Part shown: one piece after another, positions 16,911 to 25,525 of the stretch
How positions within the stretch are numbered: position 1 is the stretch's first letter
Layout: every line of letters begins with the position of its first letter
Notes under the pieces: model-generated
What the model saw: only the letters and a program-made list of their open reading frames with translations
Database searches by the model: none
Told to the model about the DNA's origin: nothing
Assembly: GCF_002305895.1 (NCBI RefSeq)
Contig: NZ_CP022203.1
Span: forward strand, 2,582,501-2,646,500
Reading direction: 5' to 3'
Length of the DNA: 64,000 bases
Source of the DNA: Corallococcus macrosporus DSM 14697
Lineage (GTDB): Bacteria > Myxococcota > Myxococcia > Myxococcales > Myxococcaceae
Made by a program: the position numbers and the translations under genes

Positions 16911-18989
16911 ATGCGCGTGCGTTCGTGTTGGTGGGTCCTCGTCCTGCTCACGGTCTCCTGCGCGGGGCTGCGTCCCGCGCCAGAGGAGGTGGCGCCGCGA
17001 GACGCCCGGTCCGAGCTCTTCCGTGCCCGGGGTGACGCGGCGGTGGAGACGCGGCAGTGGGCCCTGGCGTCGGGTTGCTTCGCGGCCGCGCGCCAGGCGG
17101 AGGACTCGCCCACGGCGCGCTGGGGACAGGCTTGGGCGACCGCGCGTGCATCCGCGCTCCGGTGGGCGAAGACCTTCGAAGGCTCCGTGCTGGCCTTGTC
17201 GTTTTCGCCCGACGGCAGGCTGCTGGCGTCAGGGGGCCATGACGCCATCGTGCGCGTCTGGGACGTGGCGACCGGGACGCAGGTGGCGGAGCTGAAGGGC
17301 CATGAAGCCGAGCTCCACGCCGTCGCCTTCTCCCCGGACGGCCGGTGGCTGGCCGCCGCGGGCAGGCCCGGGGCGCTCTGGCTCTGGGACTGGAAGGAGG
17401 GGCGCAGGGTGGCCTTGCTGTCCGGGCACGCGGACGTCGTGCTGGGCCTGGCCTTCTCCCCGGATGGCGAGCGGCTGGCGAGCGGCGGTCTGGACCGGAC
17501 CGTTCGAGTCTGGAGCGTCCGGGATGGCGCGGAAGTGCTCCGATTCACGCACGACGACATCGTCAGCGCCGTGGCCTTCGCGCCGGATGGAGGCCGGGTG
17601 GTGTCGTCGGGCCTCGACCGGACCGCGCGGGTGTGGGACCTGGTGGAGCGCCGCGAGCTGCGTCGGTTGACGGGCCACGGGGGCAAGGTGACCTCGTGTG
17701 CGTTCTCGGCGGATGGCGAGCGGGTGATGACCGCGTCGTCGGACCGCGCCCTCCGTCTCTGGGATGCCCGGACGGGGGCGCTGCTCGACGTGCAGCGAAA
17801 CACGGGCGAGCTGTCCGTCGTCGCCATCGACGCCCGCTTCCAGCAGTTCGTGCAGGGCGGCTGGGAGGGGCGCGTGCAGTGGGTGGATGCGCGCGGCGGC
17901 GAGGTGCTGGAGCGGTTGGACGCCCACCGGACCTTCGTGATGTCGGTGGCCCTGTCTCCGGATGGCCGCACCTTCGCTTCCGGGGGCATGGACGGCGTCC
18001 TCAAGGTCTGGTCGCGGCCGGAGGTTCCACCGGACGTCCTGCTGCGCGAAGCCCCCGCTTGGATGGAGGTGCTGGCCTCCGTGGGGCCAGGCGCCTTCGT
18101 GTCGGGTGGGGAGGACGGTTTGCGGCGCTGGTCCGTGTCGCCCAGCGGCGAGCTCCACTCCCGCTTGGAGACTCCGGACGCGGTGGGGGCCGTGGCCGTG
18201 AGCAGGGACCGCCGGCTGCTGGCGGTGGGGACGTTGAAGGGCGAGGTGCAAGTGCGGGACGTGCGGTCCGGCGGTCAGGTGATGGTGATGCCCGCCGCGC
18301 CCGAGTCCATCCGGGCGCTGGCCTTCAGTCCGGACGGCGCCTTGCTCGCGGCGGGGGTAGGGCAGGACGTCGTCCTCTGGTCCCTCGCCTCCGCCACAGA
18401 GGTCGCCCGGTTGACGGGGCACACCGGGAAGCCGTGGGCCCTGGCGTTCGACGCCACGGGACAGAGACTGGCGTCAGGGGCGGCGGACCACACGGTGCGC
18501 GTCTGGGACGTGGCGCGGGGCACGTCGCAGCGCGTCCTGGAGGCGGGCGACCGGGTCCGCGCCGTGGCGTTCCTGGCGTCCGGGGCGCTGCTGACGGCGG
18601 GGATGCGTCAGCCCATCCGGCTCTGGAGCCTCGAAGAAGGCCGTGTGCTGACGTCGATGGATGAGCGGACGGTGGGCGTCTTGTCGCTCGCGGTGGCGCC
18701 CCAGGGCGCGCTCGTGGTGTCCGGAGGCGTGGGCGGCGAAGTGAAGGTCTGGCGGCTGCCCGACGGAGCCTTCATGGGCGAGGTGCCCGGACAGCAGGGG
18801 TTCGTCGCCGCGGTGGCCTTCACGCCTGACGGTGCGTGGTTGGCGTCAGCCGCCTCGGACCGGACGCTCCGCCTGCTGCGCTTCGACTCCATGGCGCAGC
18901 CACCGTCCGTGGTGACAGACCTGACGCCGCTGCTGCGGCGCCATGGCCTCTCCTGGGATGCGCGGCGTGGCGTGTTCACGCTGCATTGA
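16911..18989 (+). CDS. WD40-repeat lipoprotein (about 14 blades)
   Basis: A 692-residue protein. The signal peptide ends at a lipobox-like LLTVSC (Thr at -3 is unusual), followed by a helical stretch of about 60 residues. The rest is WD40 repeats of about 42 residues each: roughly 14 blades can be counted from endings such as VRVWDVATG, LWLWDWKEG, VRVWSVRDG, ARVWDLVER, LRLWDARTG and VKVWRLPDG, most with the preceding AFSPDGRWLA strand. Fourteen blades would build two seven-bladed propellers, probably a protein-binding platform on the inner or outer membrane. The ATG at 16911 starts the signal peptide; the 12 extra codons of the open frame upstream do not fit one. It converges with the small secreted protein gene. 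Confidence 0.9.
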   Translation: MRVRSCWWVLVLLTVSCAGLRPAPEEVAPRDARSELFRARGDAAVETRQWALASGCFAAARQAEDSPTARWGQAWATARASALRWAKTFEGSVLALSFSPDGRLLASGGHDAIVRVWDVATGTQVAELKGHEAELHAVAFSPDGRWLAAAGRPGALWLWDWKEGRRVALLSGHADVVLGLAFSPDGERLASGGLDRTVRVWSVRDGAEVLRFTHDDIVSAVAFAPDGGRVVSSGLDRTARVWDLVERRELRRLTGHGGKVTSCAFSADGERVMTASSDRALRLWDARTGALLDVQRNTGELSVVAIDARFQQFVQGGWEGRVQWVDARGGEVLERLDAHRTFVMSVALSPDGRTFASGGMDGVLKVWSRPEVPPDVLLREAPAWMEVLASVGPGAFVSGGEDGLRRWSVSPSGELHSRLETPDAVGAVAVSRDRRLLAVGTLKGEVQVRDVRSGGQVMVMPAAPESIRALAFSPDGALLAAGVGQDVVLWSLASATEVARLTGHTGKPWALAFDATGQRLASGAADHTVRVWDVARGTSQRVLEAGDRVRAVAFLASGALLTAGMRQPIRLWSLEEGRVLTSMDERTVGVLSLAVAPQGALVVSGGVGGEVKVWRLPDGAFMGEVPGQQGFVAAVAFTPDGAWLASAASDRTLRLLRFDSMAQPPSVVTDLTPLLRRHGLSWDARRGVFTLH

Positions 18990-19046
18990 GCAGGCGTTCG
19001 CGCCACGTCGCCGCGTGGGCGCGCCGGTGCGCTGGAGGCGGAATGG

Positions 19047-19568
19047 CTACCACTTCTCGATGGAGGTGACCGACAGCGGGTACATGGGGCCCACGAAGTT
19101 GCCGTCCGACGTGCACGGGCGGTCCGCGATGTCCAGGAGGCTGGCGGCGTAGTAGCCCCAGGTGGAGTTGTTGCCCTTCTCGTAGAACTCGTGGCCGTTG
19201 GGGAGCACGACCTTCCAGACGAAGTCGATGTGCTCGGCCCACTTCGGCGTGGTGCGGGTGGAGATGATGCTCGTCACCGTGGTGCTCCACGTCCACGGCG
19301 CCGACGCGAAGACCTCGATGGTCTGCGTGTCTTCCCAGTCGTACGGCACGAAGTTGTTGAGCCCGCCCCAACCGTAGATGAGATAGACGGAGGTGCCCCA
19401 GGGCAGGTCGTAGTTCCGGTAGTTCAGCTCGACCTGGGCCTCATAGGTGTGGGCGTAGACACAGGCGTGGAGCGTCGCGCGTCCCTGGACCCACGTCTCC
19501 CCTGCCAGCGCGGTCGAGGACATGAAGAATGCAAGGAGAGCGAGCACTTTTCGCGAGAAGAGGGGCAT
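19047..19568 (-). CDS. Small secreted protein of unknown function
   Basis: I do not recognise this 173-residue protein. A clear signal peptide (MPLFSRKVLALLAFFMSS, cleavage after TALA) is followed by a mature chain of about 150 residues. The mature chain is rich in Trp and Tyr (WVQG, YGWGGLNNF, APWTWSTT, NNSTWGYYAA) and in short beta-like strands, with two cysteines (HACVYAH and DRPCTSD) that may form a disulfide. This suggests a compact beta-sandwich working outside the cytoplasm. The frame is open upstream to 19655, but the ATG at 19568 starts the signal peptide. It is transcribed alone, divergent from the large repeat protein. Confidence 0.75.
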   Translation of the reverse strand: MPLFSRKVLALLAFFMSSTALAGETWVQGRATLHACVYAHTYEAQVELNYRNYDLPWGTSVYLIYGWGGLNNFVPYDWEDTQTIEVFASAPWTWSTTVTSIISTRTTPKWAEHIDFVWKVVLPNGHEFYEKGNNSTWGYYAASLLDIADRPCTSDGNFVGPMYPLSVTSIEKW

Positions 19569-19959
19569 GGTGGGTACTCTGGTGGGGGTGGATTGGACGG
19601 CGCCTTTCTCTACCATGATGTCAGGCCTGGATACACGTCGAGTGATTGGTGTCACATCTGAAACATCCCCGCAGGCCTTGTGACATGAAAGGTTACAGGG
19701 ACTGATTGTCTATGGGGCATTCCGAAAGGCGCGTCCGTCTGTCTGGAGTCCACCGTGGGGCCGTTGGTGCCGTCCCGCTGGAGGCCCCGGAGGTACGTGA
19801 GGCCCGCGAGCCTGTCTGGGATTCGGGAGGAGGCGCGCGCCGACAGGGACGAACCGCCACGGCGCCCGCCTCGCGCTCCACGGATTCGGAGGCTTCAGGG
19901 CGGCGTGGGCTGGCCGCGCACCGCCGCCGGACGGCAGGATGCCCCCCTGGGGAGGAGCC
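19569..19959. promoter_or_regulatory. Divergent intergenic region, no gene seen
   Basis: This gap of 391 bases between two divergent secreted-protein genes holds no convincing gene. The first 150 bases are locally AT-richer (GTGATTGGTGTCACATCTGAAACAT near 19640 onward, and TTGTGACATGAAAGGTTACAG near 19677), which is where promoters for both genes would be expected. No consensus pair of -35 and -10 boxes could be fixed. The remaining 250 bases are ordinary GC-rich sequence. Confidence 0.3.
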
Positions 19960-22836
19960 ATGGCTCGAAAGAGGACGTTCGCGGTGGCTGTCGTCGTGCT
20001 GTTGCTGGGGGCCGCACTCGGCTGGCGGGTGCTGACCTCGCCGGAGCAGGCGACGGCGTCCCTCACGGAAGGCGACCGTGCCCGGCGGGAGGGACAGGCC
20101 TCCGCCTCCGCCAGCCAGGGCGCCGCGCCGTCCAGTCCCTCGGCCTCACGAGAGGAGACGGGGACGCCGTGGGTCGCCGAGCCGATGCGGGAGCGGGAGG
20201 GCGTGCTCCACGTCGAGGTCGTCACCGGCGCCGGGCCGGTGCGAGGCGCGCGTGTCACGGCGTACCTCCTGGGGGCCCGCGACCTCCGGCGGGGCGGCGG
20301 CGCGTCCTGGTTCATCGCGGGGCAGGGCTCCACGGATGCCTCGGGTGGGGTGGTGCTCCCCGCGCGGCCGGGGCGCTACCTCGTCAGCGCGAAGGCGGAG
20401 GGGGTCGCACCCGCCCAGGTGAGCGTCACCCGGCCACGGGGCGAGGCGCGCACGCGGGTGCGGCTCACGTTGGAGGCGGGCGCGGTGCTGGAGGGCCACA
20501 CGGTGGCGCGGGCCTCGCGTGAGCCCGTCTCGCTGGCGCGGCTCACCCTCACGCCGCGCACGCCGCTGGCCGCCAGCACCCCGGACGTCCCCGAAGAAGC
20601 GCGGCACACCGCCGCCAGTGACGCGCGGGGCGCGTTCCGCTTCGAGGGCCTCGCGCCTGGCGAGTACCAGCTCGAGGCCCAGGCCCCCGGGCACGCGCCC
20701 ACGCGCGTCGAGCGGGTCCTCGTGCCGGGCGCGGCGCTCACCGTCGAAATGGACGGTTCGGCCTTCATCGAGGGCTTCGTCGAGCGCTCGGGCGGGGCGC
20801 CCGCAGCGCGCGCGCTCGTCACGGCCTCCGGAATGGGCGTTCCCCTGCACGCGGAGACCAGCGAGGGCGGCGCCTTCTCCCTGGAGGTGGTGCCCGGCGT
20901 CCATGAGGTCTCCGCGCGGCAGGGGCGCCTCACGGGCACGGCGCAAGGGCGCGTCGTGGTGGGCGCGGGCATGACGGTGGGCGGGCTGCGAATCCGCCTG
21001 GGGCAGCCCGCGGCCGTGGCGGGGGACGTGCGCCGCAAGGACTCAGGGGCCCCCGTGGAGGGCGCGGTGGTGAGCATCACCCCCGGCGCGCTGGCCCTCC
21101 TCCCCAACGCGGTGGGCGCGCCGGCCGCCAGCGCCGTCACGTCGGCGGAGGGGCGCTTCGAGGCGGAGGGCCTGGCGCCGGGGACCTACACCGTGCGCGT
21201 CCAGGCGAAGGGGTTCCGTTCGTTGACGCGAGAGGGCATCAGCGTGCTGGAAGGCCAGCGCTTCGAGCTCGTCGCGGAGCTCCTGGCGAATGGCCGCATC
21301 GAGGGCACGGTGGTGGACGCGGCGTCCGCGCCGCTGGCGGGCATCCTGCTCACCGCCGAGCATCGCTGGGGCCGGCGCCCCGTTGAAGGCGTCCTGAGCG
21401 CGGCGACCGACGCGGCCGGTGCCTTCGTCCTGGAGGACGTGCCTCCGGGCGACCTCTTCGTCGCCGCGAGCCGCCCCGGCAGCCAGATGCATGTCCGTGA
21501 GCGGGTGAGCGTGAAGGAGGGCGAGACGCGCCAGCTCCGCATCCAGCTTTCGGGTGAAGGCGTGCTCGAAGGCACCGTCCGGATGGAGGATGGGAGCGCG
21601 CCACGCAGGCCCGTCACGGTGTACGCCATGCGGGAGGGGACCGCGCACACGGAGTCGCTCCAGGTGCCCGTCGCGCGGGACGGGACGTGGTCCATGCGGG
21701 TGCGCGAAGGCCGCTACAAGCTGAGGGCGTGGCTGGCCGACACGGGCAGCCAGAATGGTGACCAGGAGAAGAACGCGGAGGTGGAGGCGGGCCAGACGCA
21801 GCGCGTGGACCTCCAGGTGCGTGACGCCCGTCATCCCATCCGCGTCACCGTGGTGGAGCCGAACGGCGCGCCCAGCGTCGCGGCCACGGTGATGGCGAGC
21901 GACGTGGGCAGCAACGAGATCCTGGTGGAGGACGTCACCGACGCGTCGGGACAGGTCACCGTGGTCGCGGACTCGGTGAGCTCGCGCGCGCTGCGCATCT
22001 GGGCCACCAATGGGGGGCGGCGGGGCGAGCTGCCCTCGGTGGCCGCGTCCCAGGACGCGGTGACGCTCCCGCTCGCTCCAGCGGCCCGGGTGACGGGCAC
22101 CGTGCGCTCGGCGGGCGGCCGGGCGGTGAAGGGCTTCAAGGTGGTGGTCTCCGCGACGCGCGGCGACGAGGACTTCCTCACCCTCCAGGAGCTGGAGTTC
22201 CCCGGCGAGCGCTTCACCGTCGAGGACGCCCCCGTGGGGCCGGTGAGCGTCACCGCGACCTTGCCGGATGGCCGCGCGGGCAAGGCGCAGGCCGTCACCA
22301 CCTCGGGTGGCACGACCCAGGTCGAGGTCGTGGTGGAGGCGGGAGGCGGCGTCAGCGGCCGGCTCGTGGACGCCACTGGCGCGCCCGTGGCGCAGGCCTA
22401 CGTGGACGTGGAGGGCATCACCTCGCCGGCGACGGGGCCGGATGGCCACTTCTCGCTGACGGACCTCGCGCCCGGCACGCATCGCCTCATCGCGTGGAGC
22501 CGGACGACGGCGCGCGCGGAGCGCCAGGTCACCCTGGCCTCGGGCCAGGTGCGGGACGTGGGCGACTGGCGCCTGGGGCCGCCGCGTGTCGAGCCGGGCC
22601 GCCTGGGCATCCTCTTCGGGATGGACGGCAAGGACGTCACGGTGAGCGGCCTGCTGGAGGATGCACACCAGGGCGCGCTGCGCGTGGGGGACGTGGTGCG
22701 TGCCATCGATGGCGCCACGGTGCTCGACGTGAGCGAGGCCCGCGAGCGAGAGCTCGGCGCGCCAGGCAGCCCCGCCACGCTCCTCATCCGCAGGGCGTCC
22801 CAGACGTACCCCGTGACGGTGCTGCGCGCCCCTTGA
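19960..22836 (+). CDS. Carboxypeptidase-regulatory-repeat protein with C-terminal PDZ-like domain
   Basis: A 958-residue membrane-anchored protein. An N-terminal hydrophobic helix (FAVAVVVLLLGAALGW) is followed by a Ser/Ala/Gly-rich linker. The body is a long series of about eight carboxypeptidase D regulatory-like/CNA-B-type beta-sandwich repeats, recognisable by FRFEGLAPGEYQLEAQAPGH, FEAEGLAPGTYTVRVQAKG, FVLEDVPPGDLFVAAS and FSLTDLAPGTHRLIAWS. The last 75 residues (KDVTVSGLLEDAHQGALRVG to the end) look like a PDZ domain, with GDVVRAIDG in the carboxylate-loop position. GGAGGA lies 4 bases before the ATG at 19960. It probably faces the periplasm as a binding scaffold. No protease domain is present. 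Ends shortly before the porin operon. Confidence 0.88.
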   Translation: MARKRTFAVAVVVLLLGAALGWRVLTSPEQATASLTEGDRARREGQASASASQGAAPSSPSASREETGTPWVAEPMREREGVLHVEVVTGAGPVRGARVTAYLLGARDLRRGGGASWFIAGQGSTDASGGVVLPARPGRYLVSAKAEGVAPAQVSVTRPRGEARTRVRLTLEAGAVLEGHTVARASREPVSLARLTLTPRTPLAASTPDVPEEARHTAASDARGAFRFEGLAPGEYQLEAQAPGHAPTRVERVLVPGAALTVEMDGSAFIEGFVERSGGAPAARALVTASGMGVPLHAETSEGGAFSLEVVPGVHEVSARQGRLTGTAQGRVVVGAGMTVGGLRIRLGQPAAVAGDVRRKDSGAPVEGAVVSITPGALALLPNAVGAPAASAVTSAEGRFEAEGLAPGTYTVRVQAKGFRSLTREGISVLEGQRFELVAELLANGRIEGTVVDAASAPLAGILLTAEHRWGRRPVEGVLSAATDAAGAFVLEDVPPGDLFVAASRPGSQMHVRERVSVKEGETRQLRIQLSGEGVLEGTVRMEDGSAPRRPVTVYAMREGTAHTESLQVPVARDGTWSMRVREGRYKLRAWLADTGSQNGDQEKNAEVEAGQTQRVDLQVRDARHPIRVTVVEPNGAPSVAATVMASDVGSNEILVEDVTDASGQVTVVADSVSSRALRIWATNGGRRGELPSVAASQDAVTLPLAPAARVTGTVRSAGGRAVKGFKVVVSATRGDEDFLTLQELEFPGERFTVEDAPVGPVSVTATLPDGRAGKAQAVTTSGGTTQVEVVVEAGGGVSGRLVDATGAPVAQAYVDVEGITSPATGPDGHFSLTDLAPGTHRLIAWSRTTARAERQVTLASGQVRDVGDWRLGPPRVEPGRLGILFGMDGKDVTVSGLLEDAHQGALRVGDVVRAIDGATVLDVSEARERELGAPGSPATLLIRRASQTYPVTVLRAP

Positions 22837-22909
22837 ACCGCCCGTGTGGGCTGCCGGGCAGGTGGGACCTGGCCTCCGAGCGGGCGGACAGCGCCGCTTG
22901 CACACATTG

Positions 22910-22968
22910 TTTGAGCTCAAAGGTCTAGACGTCATCCGTTTGACCTGTTAACGACTGTTCGCACTGTT
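22910..22968 (+). promoter_or_regulatory. Palindromes and candidate promoter upstream of the porin-ProVWX operon
   Basis: Two palindromes stand almost side by side: TTTGAGCTCAAA (22910-22921) and GTCTAGAC (22923-22930). They are followed by TTGACC (22940-22945) and, after a 17-base spacer, ACTGTT (22963-22968). The -35 is good and the -10 is poor. The local composition is clearly AT-richer than the surroundings. An operator next to a promoter for an osmotically regulated operon is a reasonable inference. Confidence 0.4.
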
Positions 22969-23113
22969 CCCTGGGTGGACTGTCCCGAGCGCCAGCGTCC
23001 TCGCTGAGTGCGGACCGGGAGAGGACCGCCCCTTGTGCCATCGCTGGCGTTCAGGACGAGCGCGGCCTGCTACGGGTCCGCTCGCGTCTGTCGTCCATTG
23101 CCAGGAGTTGCGG

Positions 23114-24331
23114 TTGTCCACCCGTTTGACTCATTTCACCCGTGCCTTTTTCCTGTCTGGATTGACCTGCCTGCTCGTGCCCGACGCCCGGGCCGAGGAC
23201 GCCGAGCAAGCCGAGGCCGTGTCGGAAGACCCGGACATGCTGAAGGTGGGCGGGGCGCTGCGCATCAACGCCTTCCTCAAGACGTGGGCTGGAGAGGAGG
23301 ACAACCGCAACCGCGGTGGTGACGTGGCCTTCGACACGTTCCGGCTCAACGCCGACGCCAGGCTGTCCAAGCTCTTGCTGTCCGCCGAGTACCGCTTCTA
23401 TTCGGGGTACTCCATGCTCCACCACGGCTGGGTGGGGTACGAGTTCTCCAAGGCCACGCAGCTCCAGTTGGGCGTGCACCGCGTGCCGTTCGGCGTGCTG
23501 CCCTATGCCTCGCATGGCTGGTTCTTCTCCCTGCCGTACTACATGGGCATGGAGGACGACTACGACATGGGCCTGAAGCTGGTCCACACGAAGGGGCCGT
23601 GGGACCTGCAGCTCGCCTTCTACAAGAGCGACGAGGGCACCTTCACCGGCCGGAGCACGGACAGCGCGCGCTACTCCTATGACGTGGTGCAGGTGAACAG
23701 CGCCAACCCGGGCGAGGCGTACCTGGGCGTGGACAGCGCGAACCACGAGAGCAACAAGCTCAACGCGCGCGCGGCGTACACCTTCCAGCACGGCGACCTG
23801 GGCCGCACCGAGGTGGGCATCTCCGGCCAGGCCGGGCAGATCTACAACAGCGTCACGAAGCGCAACGGCGTGAACTGGGCGGGCGCGGTGCACCTGGACG
23901 GCTACTACGGCCGGTTCAACCTCCGGATGGAGGTCCTCACCTACGGCTATGACCTGGAGAACCCCGAAGGCCAGGACGACAGCTTCGTGATGATGGGCGC
24001 CTATGACGCGCCCTACAAGATGGCCAGCCGGGGCACCGTCTACTCGGCGGGGCTGGCGTACGACGTGCCGGTGGCGTGGGGGCCCATCTCGAAGCTGACC
24101 TTCTACGAGAACTTCAGCCTCTTCGACAAAGCCGACGCCGCGTTCGAGACGTCGATGCAGAACTCGCTCGGCATGCTCGTCACCGCGGGGCCCATCTACA
24201 CCTACCTGGACGTGGCGAGCGGGAAGAATCAGCCCTGGCTGGGGCCCAGCTATGGCCACGCGCTCGCGGAGGGCGACCCGAACGCGCCCTGGGAGACGCG
24301 CTTCAACATCAACGTCGGCTACTACTTCTGA
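23114..24331 (+). CDS. Outer-membrane porin, first gene of the ProVWX operon
   Basis: A 405-residue outer-membrane barrel. The signal peptide (RLTHFTRAFFLSGLTCLLVP, ending DARA) is followed by alternating strands such as LRINAFLKTWA, FRLNADARLSKLLLSAEYRFY, TQLQLGVHRVPFGVLPY and a C-terminal RFNINVGYYF ending in Phe, as barrel-assembly signals do. It resembles phosphate-selective-type OprO/OprP porins in layout, but the substrate is not known. TTG at 23114 is chosen because AGGAG lies 6 bases upstream and the next codons form the signal peptide. Its stop is 8 bases before proV, so it is very likely translated from the same mRNA as the transporter genes and could admit the osmolyte through the outer membrane. 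Confidence 0.87.
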   Translation: MSTRLTHFTRAFFLSGLTCLLVPDARAEDAEQAEAVSEDPDMLKVGGALRINAFLKTWAGEEDNRNRGGDVAFDTFRLNADARLSKLLLSAEYRFYSGYSMLHHGWVGYEFSKATQLQLGVHRVPFGVLPYASHGWFFSLPYYMGMEDDYDMGLKLVHTKGPWDLQLAFYKSDEGTFTGRSTDSARYSYDVVQVNSANPGEAYLGVDSANHESNKLNARAAYTFQHGDLGRTEVGISGQAGQIYNSVTKRNGVNWAGAVHLDGYYGRFNLRMEVLTYGYDLENPEGQDDSFVMMGAYDAPYKMASRGTVYSAGLAYDVPVAWGPISKLTFYENFSLFDKADAAFETSMQNSLGMLVTAGPIYTYLDVASGKNQPWLGPSYGHALAEGDPNAPWETRFNINVGYYF

Positions 24332-24339
24332 GAGACACC

Positions 24340-25524
24340 ATGGAGAAGATTGAAGTCCGTGGCTTGCGGAAGATTTATGGCGGGCACCCGGAGCGGGCCA
24401 TCGCCCTGCTGGAGCAGGGCAAGAGCAAGCAGCACATCCTGGAGGAGACGGGCTGCACCGTCGCCATCCAGGAGGCCTCGTTCGACGTGAAGGCGGGCGA
24501 AATCTTCGTCATCATGGGCCTGTCCGGCAGCGGCAAGTCCACGGTGCTCCGGTGTCTCAACCGCCTCATCGAGCCCTCCGCGGGGAGCGTGCACGTGGAC
24601 GGCGTGGACGTCACCCGGGCGGACCGGGCGGGCCTGCTGGACGTCCGGCGCCGGAAGATGGCCATGGTGTTCCAGAACTTCGGCCTGCTGCCCCACCGCA
24701 GCGTCATCCGGAACGTGGAGTACGGGCTGGAGATGCAGGGGCTGGAGCGGAGCGCGTCCCGGCCCAAGGCGATGCAGGCGCTGGAGCTGGTGGGCCTGAA
24801 GGGCTACGAGGAGAAGCTGCCCCGGGAGCTGAGCGGCGGCATGCAGCAGCGCGTGGGGCTGGCGCGGGCCATTGCCACCGACGCGGAAATCCTGCTCATG
24901 GACGAGGCCTTCAGCGCCCTGGACCCGCTCATCCGCCGGCAGATGCAGGACGAGCTGCTGGAGCTCCAGTCCCGGATGAACAAGACCATCGTGTTCATCA
25001 CCCATGACCTGGACGAGGCGCTGAAGCTGGGCGGGCGCATCGTCATCATGAAGGACGGGCGCATCGCGCAGCTCGGCACGCCGGAGGAGATTCTCACCCG
25101 CCCGGCGGACGACTACGTGCGCGCCTTCGTGGAGCACGTGGACCGCACCAAGGTCCTCACCGCGCGAAGCGTCATGCGGCGGCCCGAGTCGGTGGTGCAC
25201 CCCAAGGACGGGCCGGCCGTGGCCGTCAAGCGGATGCGCGAGTCGGGCACCTCCACGCTCTTCGTCACCAGCCAGGCCCGCAAGCTGGTGGGCCTGGTGC
25301 GCATCGAGGACGCGCTGAAGCTCCTGGCGGAGGACAAGCACAGCCTGGAAGGCGCGCTCGTCACCGACCTGCCCACCACGTCCCCGGACACGCCGCTGTC
25401 CAAGCTGGTGGCGGTGGCGGCCACCACGCAGATTCCCATCGCCGTTGTCGCCGAGGACCAGTCGTTCCTCGGCATCGTGAGCCGGGCCACCCTGCTGGCC
25501 AGCATCGCGGGGGAGCAGAGCTGA
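24340..25524 (+). CDS. proV: Glycine betaine/choline ABC transporter ATP-binding protein
   Basis: A 394-residue ATPase of the OpuAA/ProV class, which energises uptake of glycine betaine, proline betaine or choline. Walker A is GLSGSGKST (60-68), the Q-loop reads VFQNFGLLPH, the signature is LSGGMQQRVGLARA, Walker B is ILLMDEAFSALD and the switch His is in ITHD. The N-terminal KIYGGHPERAIALLEQGKSK is diagnostic for the class. The C-terminal 120 residues form a tandem CBS module (SVMRRPESVVHP, STLFVTSQARKLVGLV, IPIAVVAEDQSFLGIVSR), which in OpuA senses ionic strength or nucleotides. The ATG at 24340 follows the porin stop by 8 bases. Confidence 0.95.
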   Translation: MEKIEVRGLRKIYGGHPERAIALLEQGKSKQHILEETGCTVAIQEASFDVKAGEIFVIMGLSGSGKSTVLRCLNRLIEPSAGSVHVDGVDVTRADRAGLLDVRRRKMAMVFQNFGLLPHRSVIRNVEYGLEMQGLERSASRPKAMQALELVGLKGYEEKLPRELSGGMQQRVGLARAIATDAEILLMDEAFSALDPLIRRQMQDELLELQSRMNKTIVFITHDLDEALKLGGRIVIMKDGRIAQLGTPEEILTRPADDYVRAFVEHVDRTKVLTARSVMRRPESVVHPKDGPAVAVKRMRESGTSTLFVTSQARKLVGLVRIEDALKLLAEDKHSLEGALVTDLPTTSPDTPLSKLVAVAATTQIPIAVVAEDQSFLGIVSRATLLASIAGEQS

Positions 25525-25525
25525 C

